Source of the DNA: Bacillus sp. SM2101
Lineage (GTDB): Bacteria > Bacillota > Bacilli > Bacillales > SM2101
Reading direction: 5' to 3'
NCBI RefSeq assembly: GCF_018588585.1
Contig: NZ_JAEUFG010000020.1
Location: forward strand, 16,680-80,679
Length of the DNA stretch: 64,000 bases
How positions within the stretch are numbered: position 1 is the stretch's first letter; every line of letters starts with the position of its first letter. Both the position numbers and the translations under genes were made by a program. Positions 37,460-46,450 of the stretch are shown one piece after another. The notes under the pieces were generated by a model. That model worked only from the letters and a program-made list of their open reading frames with translations, ran no database searches and had not been told where the DNA came from.

Positions 37460-37726
37460 ATGAGTTATATAAATGCAAACAATATTCTACCTGAAAAACT
37501 TCTAAAAGAACTTCAACAATATGTTCAAGGGGAAACAATATATATCCCTAAGACGAAGAATAATTTTCAAAAATGGGGTGCATGTTCTGGTGGAAGGCAA
37601 AAAATCAATGAAAGAAATACTTCTATGAAAAATGATTTTAAAAACGGGAAGACTGTTTATCAATTAGCTGAACAATATTTCCTTTCAACTGAAACTGTAA
37701 AAAAAATAATTTATACAAAGAATTAA
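37460..37726 (+). CDS. CD3324-type helix-turn-helix protein
   Basis: An 88-residue DNA-binding protein. The N-terminal half (NILPEKLLKELQQYVQGETI, YIPK) is the mark of the Mor/CD3324-like family; KNGKTVYQLAEQYFLSTETV then KKIIY is the C-terminal helix-turn-helix. AAGGGGCTGCAGAA precedes the ATG. Its targets are unknown; the terminator at 37735 isolates it from the next gene. Confidence 0.85.
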   Translation: MSYINANNILPEKLLKELQQYVQGETIYIPKTKNNFQKWGACSGGRQKINERNTSMKNDFKNGKTVYQLAEQYFLSTETVKKIIYTKN

Positions 37727-37734
37727 TGAATTAG

Positions 37735-37771
37735 AACTGATCATCTAGCAAAATAGATGCTCAGTTTTTTT
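37735..37771 (+). terminator. intrinsic terminator
   Basis: AACTGATCATCTA / TAGATGCTCAGTT (one mismatch), loop GCAAAA, followed by TTTTT. It ends the helix-turn-helix gene. Confidence 0.8.
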
Positions 37772-37883
37772 ATGGTGACCTTGATTACTAATGATTCTTG
37801 CTATATATCTGTGGTTAATCATCAATTAGTCTTAATAGTAAGAATCATGAGAAAAGCTGCAATGTGAAAGGATGTATTAAAGT

Positions 37884-38885
37884 ATGGCATACGAACAAAG
37901 TAACCCATTATCAAGAAAAGAAGCTTTACAAAAGGTAGCAGAACTTTCGACAGAAAGATATCATCTACAAGTTAAGCGATTAGAATTTTTGAGTGAAGAG
38001 ACCAACTTTCTATACAAGGTTATAGATAGCTTGGGTGACGTATATGTGTTAAAAATTTTTGAAGATGAATATAGCTCTCTTGAAGATAACCTTACTGAAA
38101 TATTTTTTATGGACATTGTAAATAAAACAAACCACATTTCAGCACCAAAAATGATCCCTGCTAAAGATGGTGAGAAATTACAAGTTGTTACATCTGATTA
38201 TACTTCTACACCGAAACATGTTGCTGTATATAGTTGGTTGGACGGTGAAGAGCTAGAGGGAAATGAAAATGATAAGCGGTTTGTACAATTAGGTGAGCTA
38301 ACTGCTCATTTGCATAACGCAACATACGGGATTTCGGTCCCTACAGAGCTTGCCCCCAAAATGTGGGATGAAGTGTTTTATTTTAAGGGAGAACAAGCAA
38401 TATATAAGCAAGAAGAGTTTCAGAAATTTTTGTCAAAGGAATACCATCAAATAATGGACAGTATTATCCCTTATTTAAATGATAAATTATCGTCTTACTA
38501 TAAAAATAATATCAAAGACATTCAATTAATACATGGTGATCTAAATCCAGCTAATATTAAGGTGCAAAATGAACAAATGCACATTATTGATTTTGCAGAT
38601 TCTATGCTCGGTTTACCAATACACGATTTATCAATTATGTTGTATTACTACAAGTATAATAAATCTCTAAATTTTGACGAAGTGAAAAAACTTTATTTTA
38701 ATGGTTATAGAAAGATCCGTGATTTGCCTGATGTAACTGACTATGAGCTAGATCTATTTATGACAGCTAGAAGAGTAAGTTTCCTGAATTATATATTAGA
38801 GGTTAGTGAAAATCCAACAAATTTTATAGAAAGAAATATATCTAGAGTGAAAGGTTTCTTGGTGAAATATAACATTAACTTATAA
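37884..38885 (+). CDS. aminoglycoside phosphotransferase-fold kinase
   Basis: A 333-residue APH-family enzyme. YVLKIFED holds the ATP-binding Lys, GELTAHLHN the interdomain helix, IHGDLNPANI (His217/Asp219) the catalytic loop and HIIDFADS the metal-binding Asp. The family includes antibiotic, homoserine and choline kinases, so substrate is open; the sequence is most like the homoserine kinase II/CotS-like Bacillus group. AAAGGATG is about ten bases before the ATG. Confidence 0.88.
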   Translation: MAYEQSNPLSRKEALQKVAELSTERYHLQVKRLEFLSEETNFLYKVIDSLGDVYVLKIFEDEYSSLEDNLTEIFFMDIVNKTNHISAPKMIPAKDGEKLQVVTSDYTSTPKHVAVYSWLDGEELEGNENDKRFVQLGELTAHLHNATYGISVPTELAPKMWDEVFYFKGEQAIYKQEEFQKFLSKEYHQIMDSIIPYLNDKLSSYYKNNIKDIQLIHGDLNPANIKVQNEQMHIIDFADSMLGLPIHDLSIMLYYYKYNKSLNFDEVKKLYFNGYRKIRDLPDVTDYELDLFMTARRVSFLNYILEVSENPTNFIERNISRVKGFLVKYNINL

Positions 38886-39497
38886 ATACATTATACAGGA
38901 ATGATCTCTTTGTAATATGTAATTGATTGGTTTTTATTTCTATAACAACCAATTCTTATATAAATCAAAAAATGGATCGGCTACACTTTATGGGAATTGT
39001 ATTTTTACAGCATTCTGACTTGCAGAATATATTTAATTTTCACCTACAAATATTTTATTTTGAGTAATAACAGTTTATTTAAATACAGTAGGAAAGCTAA
39101 TATTCAGAAGTATAAGAGAAAGATACGTAATGACACCTTTATCGAGTATTGTATTTATATTATGTTTAATGATTTCTTTATCATAGGGTAGAAGATTATC
39201 ACATTGGTAAAATGACATGTTTTGAAAAATATAATGATATTCTACAATATAGTGCAAATCTAAAATAAAGATTTGTGCTCTTTTTATTATTAGGAGTTTG
39301 TTTAAGTGCAGGGTTCGTTCGTTAACAGAAGTTACCTTATTATTTTTAAAGACAAATAGATTTTAAAAAAATATATGAAAAAAATATTTGACATTAAACT
39401 AACTTCAAGGTTTAGGATATACATATGGTAATAAAAACCTATTATTACCTACTACCAGTAAATGGACTCTAAAATTATATAATCAGGGGGAGAAAAT
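38886..39497. other. long intergenic region with a terminator-like hairpin
   Basis: GCAAATCT (39255-39261) and AGATTTGTGC (39269-39278) then TCTTTTT form a terminator-like worn family 2 element. A 64-codon frame at 38997 has no ribosome binding site and is rejected. Confidence 0.45.
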
Positions 39498-39938
39498 ATG
39501 GAATTTAAAAAGCTTGAAAAAACATTTAAAATTGTCGGAATGAAAAATAAAGGAGAATTCAAAAACTTTGGAAATGAAGTACCGATGAATGCTCAGAAAT
39601 TTATGAGTAGGGTAGACGAAATCTCGAACCACACTGGAACAGAGATCGCTCTCTTTGAGCCTAAAAAGGGCGATGACCATCTTGAAGGAGAATATTATGT
39701 AGGAATTATTGTGTCGGAGTCTATATCAGAACTTCCTTCAGACATGGAATATATTGAAGTAAAGGATGAATTCGTTGTAACGAGAGGGAGTATCATGGAA
39801 GTCGGTGAACTTCATTCTAAATTAGGAGAATGGGCTAAAGAACAAGGGTATCATAATAAACAAGGTTCATACATAATAGAAACTTATCATCCTGTAGAAA
39901 ACGGTGAAGAAGTAGAAATCTATATACCCATCAGCTAG
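39498..39938 (+). CDS. GyrI-like small-molecule binding protein
   Basis: A 146-residue protein of the GyrI-like/AraC effector-binding (SHS2) fold: FKIVGMKNKGEFKNF at the start, EGEYYVGIIVSE in the middle and the closing GSYIIETYHPVENGEEVEIY-type strands. Stand-alone members bind or hydrolyse cyclic compounds and drugs. AGGGGGAGAAAAT precedes the ATG. The AraC protein at 47555 carries the same domain fused to a helix-turn-helix. Confidence 0.8.
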   Translation: MEFKKLEKTFKIVGMKNKGEFKNFGNEVPMNAQKFMSRVDEISNHTGTEIALFEPKKGDDHLEGEYYVGIIVSESISELPSDMEYIEVKDEFVVTRGSIMEVGELHSKLGEWAKEQGYHNKQGSYIIETYHPVENGEEVEIYIPIS

Positions 39939-39994
39939 TTACAAAAGAAGCACATTAGGTATGGAAATATGATGGATGCTTACTAACAATCTGG

Positions 39995-40019
39995 CGCTAA
40001 TCTAAAATAGAGATTAGCG
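39995..40019. repeat. family 2 hairpin (short form)
   Basis: CGCTAATCT / AGATTAGCG, a perfect 9-bp stem within ACAATCTGGCGCTAATCT, just after the GyrI-like gene. Confidence 0.65.
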
Positions 40020-40229
40020 TTTGCCATTAAAGAAGTTAGCATGAATTTATTTTAGCTTCTATATTATTTCTATAGTTAAGCCTTCAACCGTCAAAGAAGT
40101 AAGTATTGTGTCATTTTTAAGCGTTTGTTTTGTAGATTAATATATGCTTTCTCTACCAAAAATTTACTAATGACAATTCAATTTTAATATTATAAGATTG
40201 AGCAAACTATTCATATCATGGAGGAAAGT

Positions 40230-40562
40230 ATGTTTGCTACAGTAATGTGGTCAATTTATTTGATCTTTCTAGCAGCTTCATTGATTGTTTTTTTATACGT
40301 GGAGAAGCTTAAAACCAAAAGGCAAAAACTTGATTTAGTAATGCACATTATCACTTTTATCGGGTTATTCGGTTATGTGTACAATGTTCAAATGTTAACT
40401 CCTTTTATTTGGATGATAATATTTGTATGTGCATTAATATGGGGGATAACAGGAATCGTTTTTCCTCCAGGTTATATAAAAAAACTATCAATTATAGAAA
40501 GTATTTTTGGAGTATTAATCAGTATTCCTCTTTATTATGGTTTGTATCAATATGCATTTTAA
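40230..40562 (+). CDS. hypothetical membrane protein
   Basis: A 110-residue protein with about four hydrophobic helices (FATVMWSIYLIFLAASLIVF, ITFIGLFGYVYNV, FIWMIIFVCALIWGITGIV, IFGVLISIPLYYGLY) and one basic loop (EKLKTKRQKL). The ATG at 40230 is chosen because GGAGG (40220-40224) precedes it; an ATG at 40218 overlaps the site. No family recognised. A terminator follows at 40766. Confidence 0.65.
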   Translation: MFATVMWSIYLIFLAASLIVFLYVEKLKTKRQKLDLVMHIITFIGLFGYVYNVQMLTPFIWMIIFVCALIWGITGIVFPPGYIKKLSIIESIFGVLISIPLYYGLYQYAF

Positions 40563-40765
40563 AGCCATGTAACCATTCTTAATGATTGGATACACAGGTG
40601 CCAAGTACATAGTATGTATTACATTATAAAGCGATATGACATCCAATTAAGGAATGACCATAGACCGTAATGCTCGAAAATAACGAGAAAATAAAATCAA
40701 TTCTTTAATCGGTAATCTTATAGCTAAATAATGTAATAGTGCCAGAGATTCGATCCCACTACATA

Positions 40766-40799
40766 GCGCATTTCTAGAGAAAGAAATGCGCTTTTCTTA
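40766..40799 (+). terminator. intrinsic terminator
   Basis: GCGCATTTCT (40766-40775) / AGAAATGCGC (40782-40791) followed by TTTTCTTAAT; it may also be a derivative of the family 2 repeat. Confidence 0.7.
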
Positions 40800-40847
40800 A
40801 TGAATTGGGCAAGTGAAACGCAAGGTAGAAGAAAGAATGTAAGGTAA

Positions 40848-41039
40848 TCAGATTCCTCGCTCTTCACAATATTTATCAACTAGCTGTTCAATTTGATCAA
40901 GCTCTGGATATTTACCAGAAAAGGAAAATTTGACTTCATCAATAAACTCCCCTTTGTTATATACGTGAATTGCTCCATTTTTCTCAATTAAACTATATTC
41001 AGGTTCAAATCTATATCCATTCCGGTCTATTGCACCCAT
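40848..41039 (-). CDS. small conserved protein, YbxH/DUF5370-like
   Basis: A 63-residue soluble protein, MGAIDRNGYRFEPEYSLIEK then IHVYNKGEFIDEVKFSFSGK and EQLVDKYCEERGI. It matches my memory of the short Bacillus YbxH-type family of unknown function; that match is not verified. GGAGCTGGTTATGACAT includes a usable GGAG 11 bases before the ATG. Isolated on the minus strand. Confidence 0.65.
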   Translation of the reverse strand: MGAIDRNGYRFEPEYSLIEKNGAIHVYNKGEFIDEVKFSFSGKYPELDQIEQLVDKYCEERGI

Positions 41040-41381
41040 ATGTCATAACCAGCTCCTTAAATGTAAGTTAACCTCTGCATTTATTATTGCACGCATGATA
41101 AGTTAATAATCTCAAATTTTTCTGTCCATTCTTAGTTAATCGAAAATGCCAACTAGAACTTTAAACCAAATAACTAATTGATGAAATCTGTGATCACATT
41201 AGAATAGTAAGTTTTTCAAATAAAGCAATACGGTGCTTTTCTCTATGGATGAGTCTATATATTGGAATTTGTTAAATTAACTTACCGAAAAAGGAATTAG
41301 GTTGATCTATCTCTTTTAATAAAGAAAGGAGAGAATTCATTGAATAGCATAAAGAAAAATTTGAATTTTCTATAAAACCGG
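41040..41381. other. intergenic region, nothing recognised
   Basis: A spacer between the minus-strand small gene and the promoter at 41382. AAGAAAGGAGAG at 41324-41335 is followed by TTGAATAGCATAAAG, a possible start, but the frame ends within a few codons. Confidence 0.35.
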
Positions 41382-41410
41382 TTTACAAATTCCATAAAAT
41401 ACAATATCAT
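41382..41410 (+). promoter_or_regulatory. predicted sigma-A promoter of the 24-residue peptide
   Basis: TTTACA (41382-41387), 17 bases, TATCAT (41405-41410), 35 bases before the peptide start. Confidence 0.6.
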
Positions 41411-41445
41411 GTAAATTATTAGAATTGATAAGGAGGCTCTTCAAA

Positions 41446-41520
41446 ATGGTAAACATAAAACTTACTTCAACGAATTTAATAAAATACTTTGAAGGCCCTC
41501 TAACGGAAGTTTTGTATTAA
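41446..41520 (+). CDS. 24-residue peptide gene
   Basis: AAGGAGG (41430-41436) is followed nine bases later by ATG and 24 codons, MVNIKLTSTNLIKYFEGPLT then EVLY, ending in TAA. A strong terminator begins 17 bases after the stop. The layout promoter, peptide, terminator, enzyme gene is the same as at 33738 although the peptides do not look alike. It may be a signalling peptide or a leader controlling the serine hydrolase. Confidence 0.65.
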   Translation: MVNIKLTSTNLIKYFEGPLTEVLY

Positions 41521-41536
41521 TCTTTTTTGCATGTTT

Positions 41537-41568
41537 AAGCCATAGAGAGGCTCTCTATGGCTTTTTGT
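41537..41568 (+). terminator. intrinsic terminator after the 24-residue peptide
   Basis: AAGCCATAGAGAG / CTCTCTATGGCTT followed by TTTG. A second terminator-like hairpin, AAAAAGACC (41663-41671) / GGTCTTTTT (41678-41686), lies between it and the serine hydrolase start. Confidence 0.85.
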
Positions 41569-41662
41569 TAAGATGGATTTACTTTAGTTTACAAATAAAC
41601 TAAAGTATTGCGATCTAGTATTATGTATTGTGAAACACATCTCTTTAATACTAGAAATAACT

Positions 41663-41688
41663 AAAAAGACCATAGCTGGTCTTTTTTT
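41663..41688 (+). terminator. terminator-like hairpin in the serine hydrolase leader
   Basis: AAAAAGACC / GGTCTTTTT with loop ATAGCT and a further T run, 83 bases before the start codon; it may act as an attenuator. Confidence 0.65.
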
Positions 41689-41770
41689 ATTTTGTACACA
41701 CAAAGACATAAATAGAAAAGAAAACATCATTCACAATGATTTCTTTGTAAAGGTAAAGGAGTTTTGGAAA

Positions 41771-42718
41771 ATGAATCGAGATCAATTAAATAAGGAATTG
41801 AGGAAGAAGAAAATAAACGCTGTTTACATTACTCATGAGGGAAAGAATATATATGAATATTATAAAAACAAAAAACAAAAGGAGAAACTTCATAAAATAA
41901 ACTCATGTACAAAAAGTGTCATATCTATCTTGATGGGTATTGCGCTAGATAAAGGATACTTAGATTCAATACATTTGCCTGTATATCAATTTTTTCCTGA
42001 ACTTTTTGAAGCTCAGGAAGACAAGAGAAAAATGGACATAACCATACATCATCTATTAACTATGTCCGATGGACTGCATTTCCCAGAGTTTGGTGAATGG
42101 AATTGTTTTGCTCCAATGACATATCATGACGATATTGTTAAGTTTGTAATTGACCGCCCAATGGTACACTATCCTGGAAAACATATGAACTATAATTCAG
42201 GTTGTTCCCACGTTTTATCAGCAATAATACAAAAAGTAACAAAGATGAAAACAGAGGATTTCGCTAATGAACATTTATTTAAACCGTTAGGAATTCAACA
42301 ATACCATTGGTATGCTGATAAAATGAAAATTAACAAAGGTGCTGACGGACTTATTTTGAAAATTGAAGACATGTCGAAGATCGGGCTATTAGTGTTGCAA
42401 AATGGTACGTTTAATGGAAAGAAAATCGTATCCTCACAGTGGATAAAAGAAGCTACAACTCCACACTTATGTACATATGATTACATTGGACATTATGGGA
42501 TGCACTGGTGGGTGAATAAATTAGACGAGGAACAAGAATTTTCATATGATAATACTTTTTACTTCGCACTAGGTTTTGGAGGGCAATATATAATTATTTC
42601 TCCACCAATAAATCTTGTAGTTACAATAGCTAGTGAGACGTATGATGATAGTTTCAAGCCAATGAAAATTATTCGTAATATCGTGTTAGACAATAAATTG
42701 GGAGTAAATGAAATCTAA
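41771..42718 (+). CDS. serine hydrolase, class C beta-lactamase-like
   Basis: A 315-residue penicillin-binding-protein/beta-lactamase-fold enzyme. SCTK (Ser45-Lys48) is the S-x-x-K nucleophile motif and MNYNSG the Y-x-N/S motif; the third motif is replaced by GFGGQY, as in many esterase-like members. No signal peptide is present with the chosen start, so it is likely cytoplasmic. The ATG at 41771 has AAAGGAG nine bases upstream; the longer frame from 41630 would run through a terminator hairpin and is rejected. Substrate unknown. Confidence 0.85.
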   Translation: MNRDQLNKELRKKKINAVYITHEGKNIYEYYKNKKQKEKLHKINSCTKSVISILMGIALDKGYLDSIHLPVYQFFPELFEAQEDKRKMDITIHHLLTMSDGLHFPEFGEWNCFAPMTYHDDIVKFVIDRPMVHYPGKHMNYNSGCSHVLSAIIQKVTKMKTEDFANEHLFKPLGIQQYHWYADKMKINKGADGLILKIEDMSKIGLLVLQNGTFNGKKIVSSQWIKEATTPHLCTYDYIGHYGMHWWVNKLDEEQEFSYDNTFYFALGFGGQYIIISPPINLVVTIASETYDDSFKPMKIIRNIVLDNKLGVNEI

Positions 42719-42770
42719 AATAGATGGCATGAATGCCTAACACGGAGAAACAAATATCATTATGATAAAC

Positions 42771-42905
42771 AATGATTAATAAATCGCTTAGTTCTAAGGT
42801 AAACTTAGCTTACTATTGGATTACATGAAAATGTTATTTACAACTTGGCGCATTTTTATAAATAATACTGAAAAGCGTCTTTAATTATATTGAGGTACAT
42901 TTCTT
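42771..42905. repeat. dispersed intergenic repeat, family 2 (long copy)
   Basis: AATGATTAATAAATCGCTTA, AACTTAGCTTACTATTGGAT, TACATGAAAATGTTATTTAC, TTGGCGCATTTTTATAAATA, CTGAAAAGCGTCTTTAATTA: the same order of blocks as at 35171 and 1891. Confidence 0.7.
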
Positions 42906-43082
42906 TACAGAAATAAGTATTCTATTAGTTCATAGTTTATTGAACAAAGATGTCGAAGTTATAAGTAGAGGATGTGGCGCCTTTAGAATTTCCTATTACT
43001 TTTTCAAGATATTTGATAGAACGGTATACACCATCTTTTATACCTAGATTAAAACTACTTTCATAAAGCATTGATTAACACA

Positions 43083-43125
43083 AAAGCATCTAATGGAAAA
43101 TAATTTATTTTTCATTAGATGCTTT
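43083..43125. terminator. terminator of the opuA operon
   Basis: AAAGCATCTAATG / CATTAGATGCTTT with inner complementary AAAATAA/TTATTTT; on the minus strand it is followed by TTTTGTGTT. Confidence 0.85.
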
Positions 43126-43183
43126 ACTTTTATGAGGACTGATTGGACAGCCTCTTTCACTTAGTATATTGGTACATTATTTC

Positions 43184-44083
43184 TTATTTTTTTAAATCTT
43201 CAATAGAATCAATATCCATGTAGGCAGGTACAACTAGCCCAATTTTCGTTCCCTCTAGATTTGCTCCTAAATCTTCGAAGTCACCTTCATACTTATTGTA
43301 GTAGTCCTCATGAGTTGATGGTAACCATCCAGCTACATGAGCATCTACACTACCATCTGCAACACCCGTCCACATAGGTCCAGCTTCCACTTGACGTAAG
43401 GTTACATCATACCCTGCATCGGATAAAACTTTACTAACAACATTGGTACTAGCAATTTCACTAGCCCAAGCAACATAGGCAATCTCAATTTCATCACCAT
43501 CAACAGGTTTTATACCCTCAGTCCATTTTTCTACATTTTCTTTATTTTCCTCAACCCATTTAGAAGCAGCTTCCTCTGGTTTCATACCTTCCTCAATCAT
43601 CACCATTACGTTTTCCATATCTTCTGAAGTCCAATTAAATTGGTCAAGAATTTGATAAGCAACTGGATGATCTTCTTTAAGGCCAGTTCTTACAATTGTA
43701 TGAATAGATTCAGCTTCACCATATATTCCCTTAGGGTCTTCTAGGTATTTTAGATCAAACTTAGAGAACTTCCAATGTGGTGTCCAACCAGTGACGATGA
43801 TAGGTTCTTCTTTTTCGTAAGCTTTTTTCAAAGCGGCGGTCATGGCTGCCCCAGAGCCTTCAATTAAATCCCAGTCTTCAAGTTCATATTGCTCAATTAC
43901 CTCAGCTGTGGATTTCATCAATCCAGCTCCTGGATCAATACCCACAATTTCAAAGTCAACACTTTCTCCTACTGAAGATGCTGCATTCTCTTCAGTTTTA
44001 TCTTTGTCATCTGCACCTCCACAAGCGGCTAAGCTTGCGATCACGGTAACAGCTAGTAAAAATAGAGACCATTTTTTAAACAT
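43184..44083 (-). CDS. opuAC: glycine betaine ABC transporter, substrate-binding lipoprotein
   Basis: A 299-residue type II periplasmic-binding lipoprotein. The signal ends in the lipobox ASLAAC (Cys at 21). The mature domain has DPGAGLM, ATGW-type TGWTPHWKF and WLPSTHEDYY, the Trp-rich sites that cage betaine. It delivers glycine betaine and proline betaine to OpuAA-OpuAB for osmoprotection. Its ATG overlaps the OpuAB stop as TAATG. Terminator at 43083. Confidence 0.95.
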   Translation of the reverse strand: MFKKWSLFLLAVTVIASLAACGGADDKDKTEENAASSVGESVDFEIVGIDPGAGLMKSTAEVIEQYELEDWDLIEGSGAAMTAALKKAYEKEEPIIVTGWTPHWKFSKFDLKYLEDPKGIYGEAESIHTIVRTGLKEDHPVAYQILDQFNWTSEDMENVMVMIEEGMKPEEAASKWVEENKENVEKWTEGIKPVDGDEIEIAYVAWASEIASTNVVSKVLSDAGYDVTLRQVEAGPMWTGVADGSVDAHVAGWLPSTHEDYYNKYEGDFEDLGANLEGTKIGLVVPAYMDIDSIEDLKK

Positions 44084-44955
44084 TACATTCTTCCTCCTTG
44101 TTTGTTTTTTCCTATATTTTGGGTTAATCTATCAAGGATAATAGCAATAATAACAATAGATATTCCTGCTTCAAAGCCCATCCCTGTTTGAATTTGTGTA
44201 ACAGCTCGATAGACTTCAGCTCCTAATCCGGGAGCTCCTACCATCGAAGAAATGACAACCATTGATAAAGATAACATGATACTCTGATTCACTCCCGCCA
44301 TGATGGTTGGCATTGCTAATGGTAATTGTACTTTCAATAATCGTTGCCTTGTAGTAGAACCAAAGGCGTGTGTGGCTTCAATTAAATCATTTGGAACCTG
44401 CTTAATTCCTAGAGTAGTTAGTCGAATGGCAGGTGGCATAGCAAAAATAACAGAAGCCACAATCCCTGGGACCACACCAATATTAAAGAAAAATATAGCA
44501 GGTATTAAATATACAAATGCAGGCATCGTTTGCATTAAATCTAATATTGGGGTAATAACTCTATTTACTGTATTGTTTTGCGAGGCCCAAATTCCTATGG
44601 GAATCCCAACGATGATGGAGATCGCAACAGATGTGAGGACGAGAGAGAGAGTTTCCAACATCTCAGCCCAATATCCTAAGTTATCAATAAGTAATAGTCC
44701 AAATAAAGTAAATATCCCTAGTTTCCAGTTTCCAATTTTCCATGCAAATAAAGTAAAAATGAGCATGAGGAGGAAGGTACTTATAGCTTCATTTCCTCCA
44801 ATATTTACGAAGTCTAGTTCAAGTACTTGTACAATTGCATCCACAAGCCATTCTAGCCCTTCTGATAGAGCTTCAAAAAAACCTTCGAAATGATTGGTTA
44901 GCCATTCGACTGTTACATCTACCCAATCAGCTAAAGGCAATCTAGGCATTTTCAT
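44083..44955 (-). CDS. opuAB: glycine betaine ABC transporter, permease
   Basis: A 290-residue membrane subunit with a long amphipathic N-terminus, then about seven helices. The cytoplasmic EAA loop AFGSTTRQRLLKVQLPLAMP docks on OpuAA. The ATG at 44955 has AAGGAGG nine bases upstream; a TTG two codons earlier is too near that site. It overlaps opuAC by one base and follows opuAA by 23 bases. Confidence 0.95.
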   Translation of the reverse strand: MKMPRLPLADWVDVTVEWLTNHFEGFFEALSEGLEWLVDAIVQVLELDFVNIGGNEAISTFLLMLIFTLFAWKIGNWKLGIFTLFGLLLIDNLGYWAEMLETLSLVLTSVAISIIVGIPIGIWASQNNTVNRVITPILDLMQTMPAFVYLIPAIFFFNIGVVPGIVASVIFAMPPAIRLTTLGIKQVPNDLIEATHAFGSTTRQRLLKVQLPLAMPTIMAGVNQSIMLSLSMVVISSMVGAPGLGAEVYRAVTQIQTGMGFEAGISIVIIAIILDRLTQNIGKNKQGGRM

Positions 44956-44978
44956 AGGCAATCGCCTCCTTATAAAAG

Positions 44979-46184
44979 CTAGTGCTCACTGTTTATGTGT
45001 TCATCGTTACCTGCAAGTCCTCCAAGGACTGCTCCTCGGATAAGAATGCCAGAAATAACATTCTCCTCGTTTACTACAGCCATAGGTAAGCTAGTTGTAG
45101 CCATAAGCTCCAACACATTAGTTAGTAGCGTCTCTTTAGATACAGTAGAAATATCCTTTATTAAAATGTCCTCGAGATGCTGATTTTTTTCAATTGCTTT
45201 TAGGGCTGCATCAGCTGTGACAACGCCAAGTAAATGTTTCTTTTTATCTACAACAAAGATTGTGGAAATGCTCCTATCTTTCATTAGTTGTAGAGCAACA
45301 CGAGGACCTTTATCTAGTTGAACCGTTTCAGGTGACTTCATCACATGTCCTGCTGTAAGAACTTTAGATAGATCAACATCCTCGACAAATCGTTCAACAT
45401 ATCGATTGGCTGGATTCATTAGAATTTCCTCTGGAGAACCAATTTGAACAATATTCCCATCTTTCATCAGAGCTATTCTGTCACCAATACGTAAAGCCTC
45501 ATCTAAGTCATGAGTAATGAATATAATGGTTTTATTCATGCTAGATTGTAAGCTTAAAAGCTCGTCCTGCATCTCTTTTCTAATTAAAGGGTCAAGCGCA
45601 CTGAAAGCTTCATCCATTAAGAGAATATCTGGATCATTTGCTAAAGCACGAGCTAAGCCTACACGTTGTTGCATTCCACCGCTCAATTGAGAAGGGTATT
45701 GATTCTCATATCCTTCTAGTCCAACGAGTCGAAGTGACTCAAGAGCTTTTTCTTTCCTTTCAGATTTACTTATCCCTTGTACCTCTAGACCGTACTCTGT
45801 ATTTTGTAAAATTGTTCTATGAGGAAAGAGAGCAAATTTTTGAAAGACCATACTCATTTTTTTTCGACGAATACCTAGTAATTTGTCTTTAGGCATGCTT
45901 ACTAAATCATCTTTATAAATGTAAATATTTCCACTTGTCGGTTCAATTAGTCTGTTAAGCAATCGAATGAGAGTTGATTTCCCACTCCCTGATAAACCCA
46001 TAATGACAAAAATTTCACCTTTATATACATCAAAATTAGCTGAATTAACACCAACAGTAGCACCTGTATTTTTAAGGATGTCTTGTTTAGATTTTCCTTC
46101 CTTTAGCATGTCTAAAGCCTTTTTGTAGTTCTTCCCAAATACTTTTGTCAATTCTTTTACTGTTAAGATTGTTTCTTGAGCCAT
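44979..46184 (-). CDS. opuAA: glycine betaine ABC transporter, ATP-binding subunit
   Basis: A 401-residue ATPase of the OpuAA/ProV type. Walker A is GLSGSGKST (63-71), the signature is LSGGMQQR, Walker B is [14 protein letters not shown], followed by the H-loop ITHDLDEAL. The C-terminal region (about 275-390) contains two CBS domains that sense ionic strength in this family. First gene of the operon, on the minus strand. AGAGGTG precedes the ATG, and TTGTAA-17-TACAAT upstream (about 46244-46272) is a plausible promoter. Confidence 0.95.
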   Translation of the reverse strand: MAQETILTVKELTKVFGKNYKKALDMLKEGKSKQDILKNTGATVGVNSANFDVYKGEIFVIMGLSGSGKSTLIRLLNRLIEPTSGNIYIYKDDLVSMPKDKLLGIRRKKMSMVFQKFALFPHRTILQNTEYGLEVQGISKSERKEKALESLRLVGLEGYENQYPSQLSGGMQQRVGLARALANDPDILLMDEAFSALDPLIRKEMQDELLSLQSSMNKTIIFITHDLDEALRIGDRIALMKDGNIVQIGSPEEILMNPANRYVERFVEDVDLSKVLTAGHVMKSPETVQLDKGPRVALQLMKDRSISTIFVVDKKKHLLGVVTADAALKAIEKNQHLEDILIKDISTVSKETLLTNVLELMATTSLPMAVVNEENVISGILIRGAVLGGLAGNDEHINSEH

Positions 46185-46303
46185 GCTCGTACACCTCTTA
46201 TCTCAAATGTCCACTCTCTTATCTCTACCCAACAGTTTATATTGTATGCAACCATAAGTTTGATTACAAAGCGGATAAGGGAGTGTACAGCGTCATAAAC
46301 TAC

Positions 46304-46321
46304 GTACAGAATAGACTGTAC
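46304..46321. promoter_or_regulatory. palindrome between opuA and its regulator
   Basis: GTACAG-AATAGA-CTGTAC, a perfect 6-bp inverted repeat, with a further GTGTACAG at 46283-46290. It lies near the opuA promoter in the divergent region and is a candidate operator for the GbsR-type protein. Confidence 0.5.
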
Positions 46322-46450
46322 AAACTGACCGTAGAGTACCTTACAATTCCTCTCATATTGTTTGAAATCCTTAGTATTTCGTTTCTTTACAATGTAAGAA
46401 TAAATGAGTAGTCTATAATTACAACAACTTGGAATAGGGAGCGAATTGTT

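Noticed and set aside
38997..39191. 64-codon frame in the gap after the phosphotransferase
   Set aside because: No start signals; composition reflects AT-rich spacer.
44300..44893. 197-codon plus-strand frame
   Set aside because: Antisense of the opuAB permease, which has clear homology.
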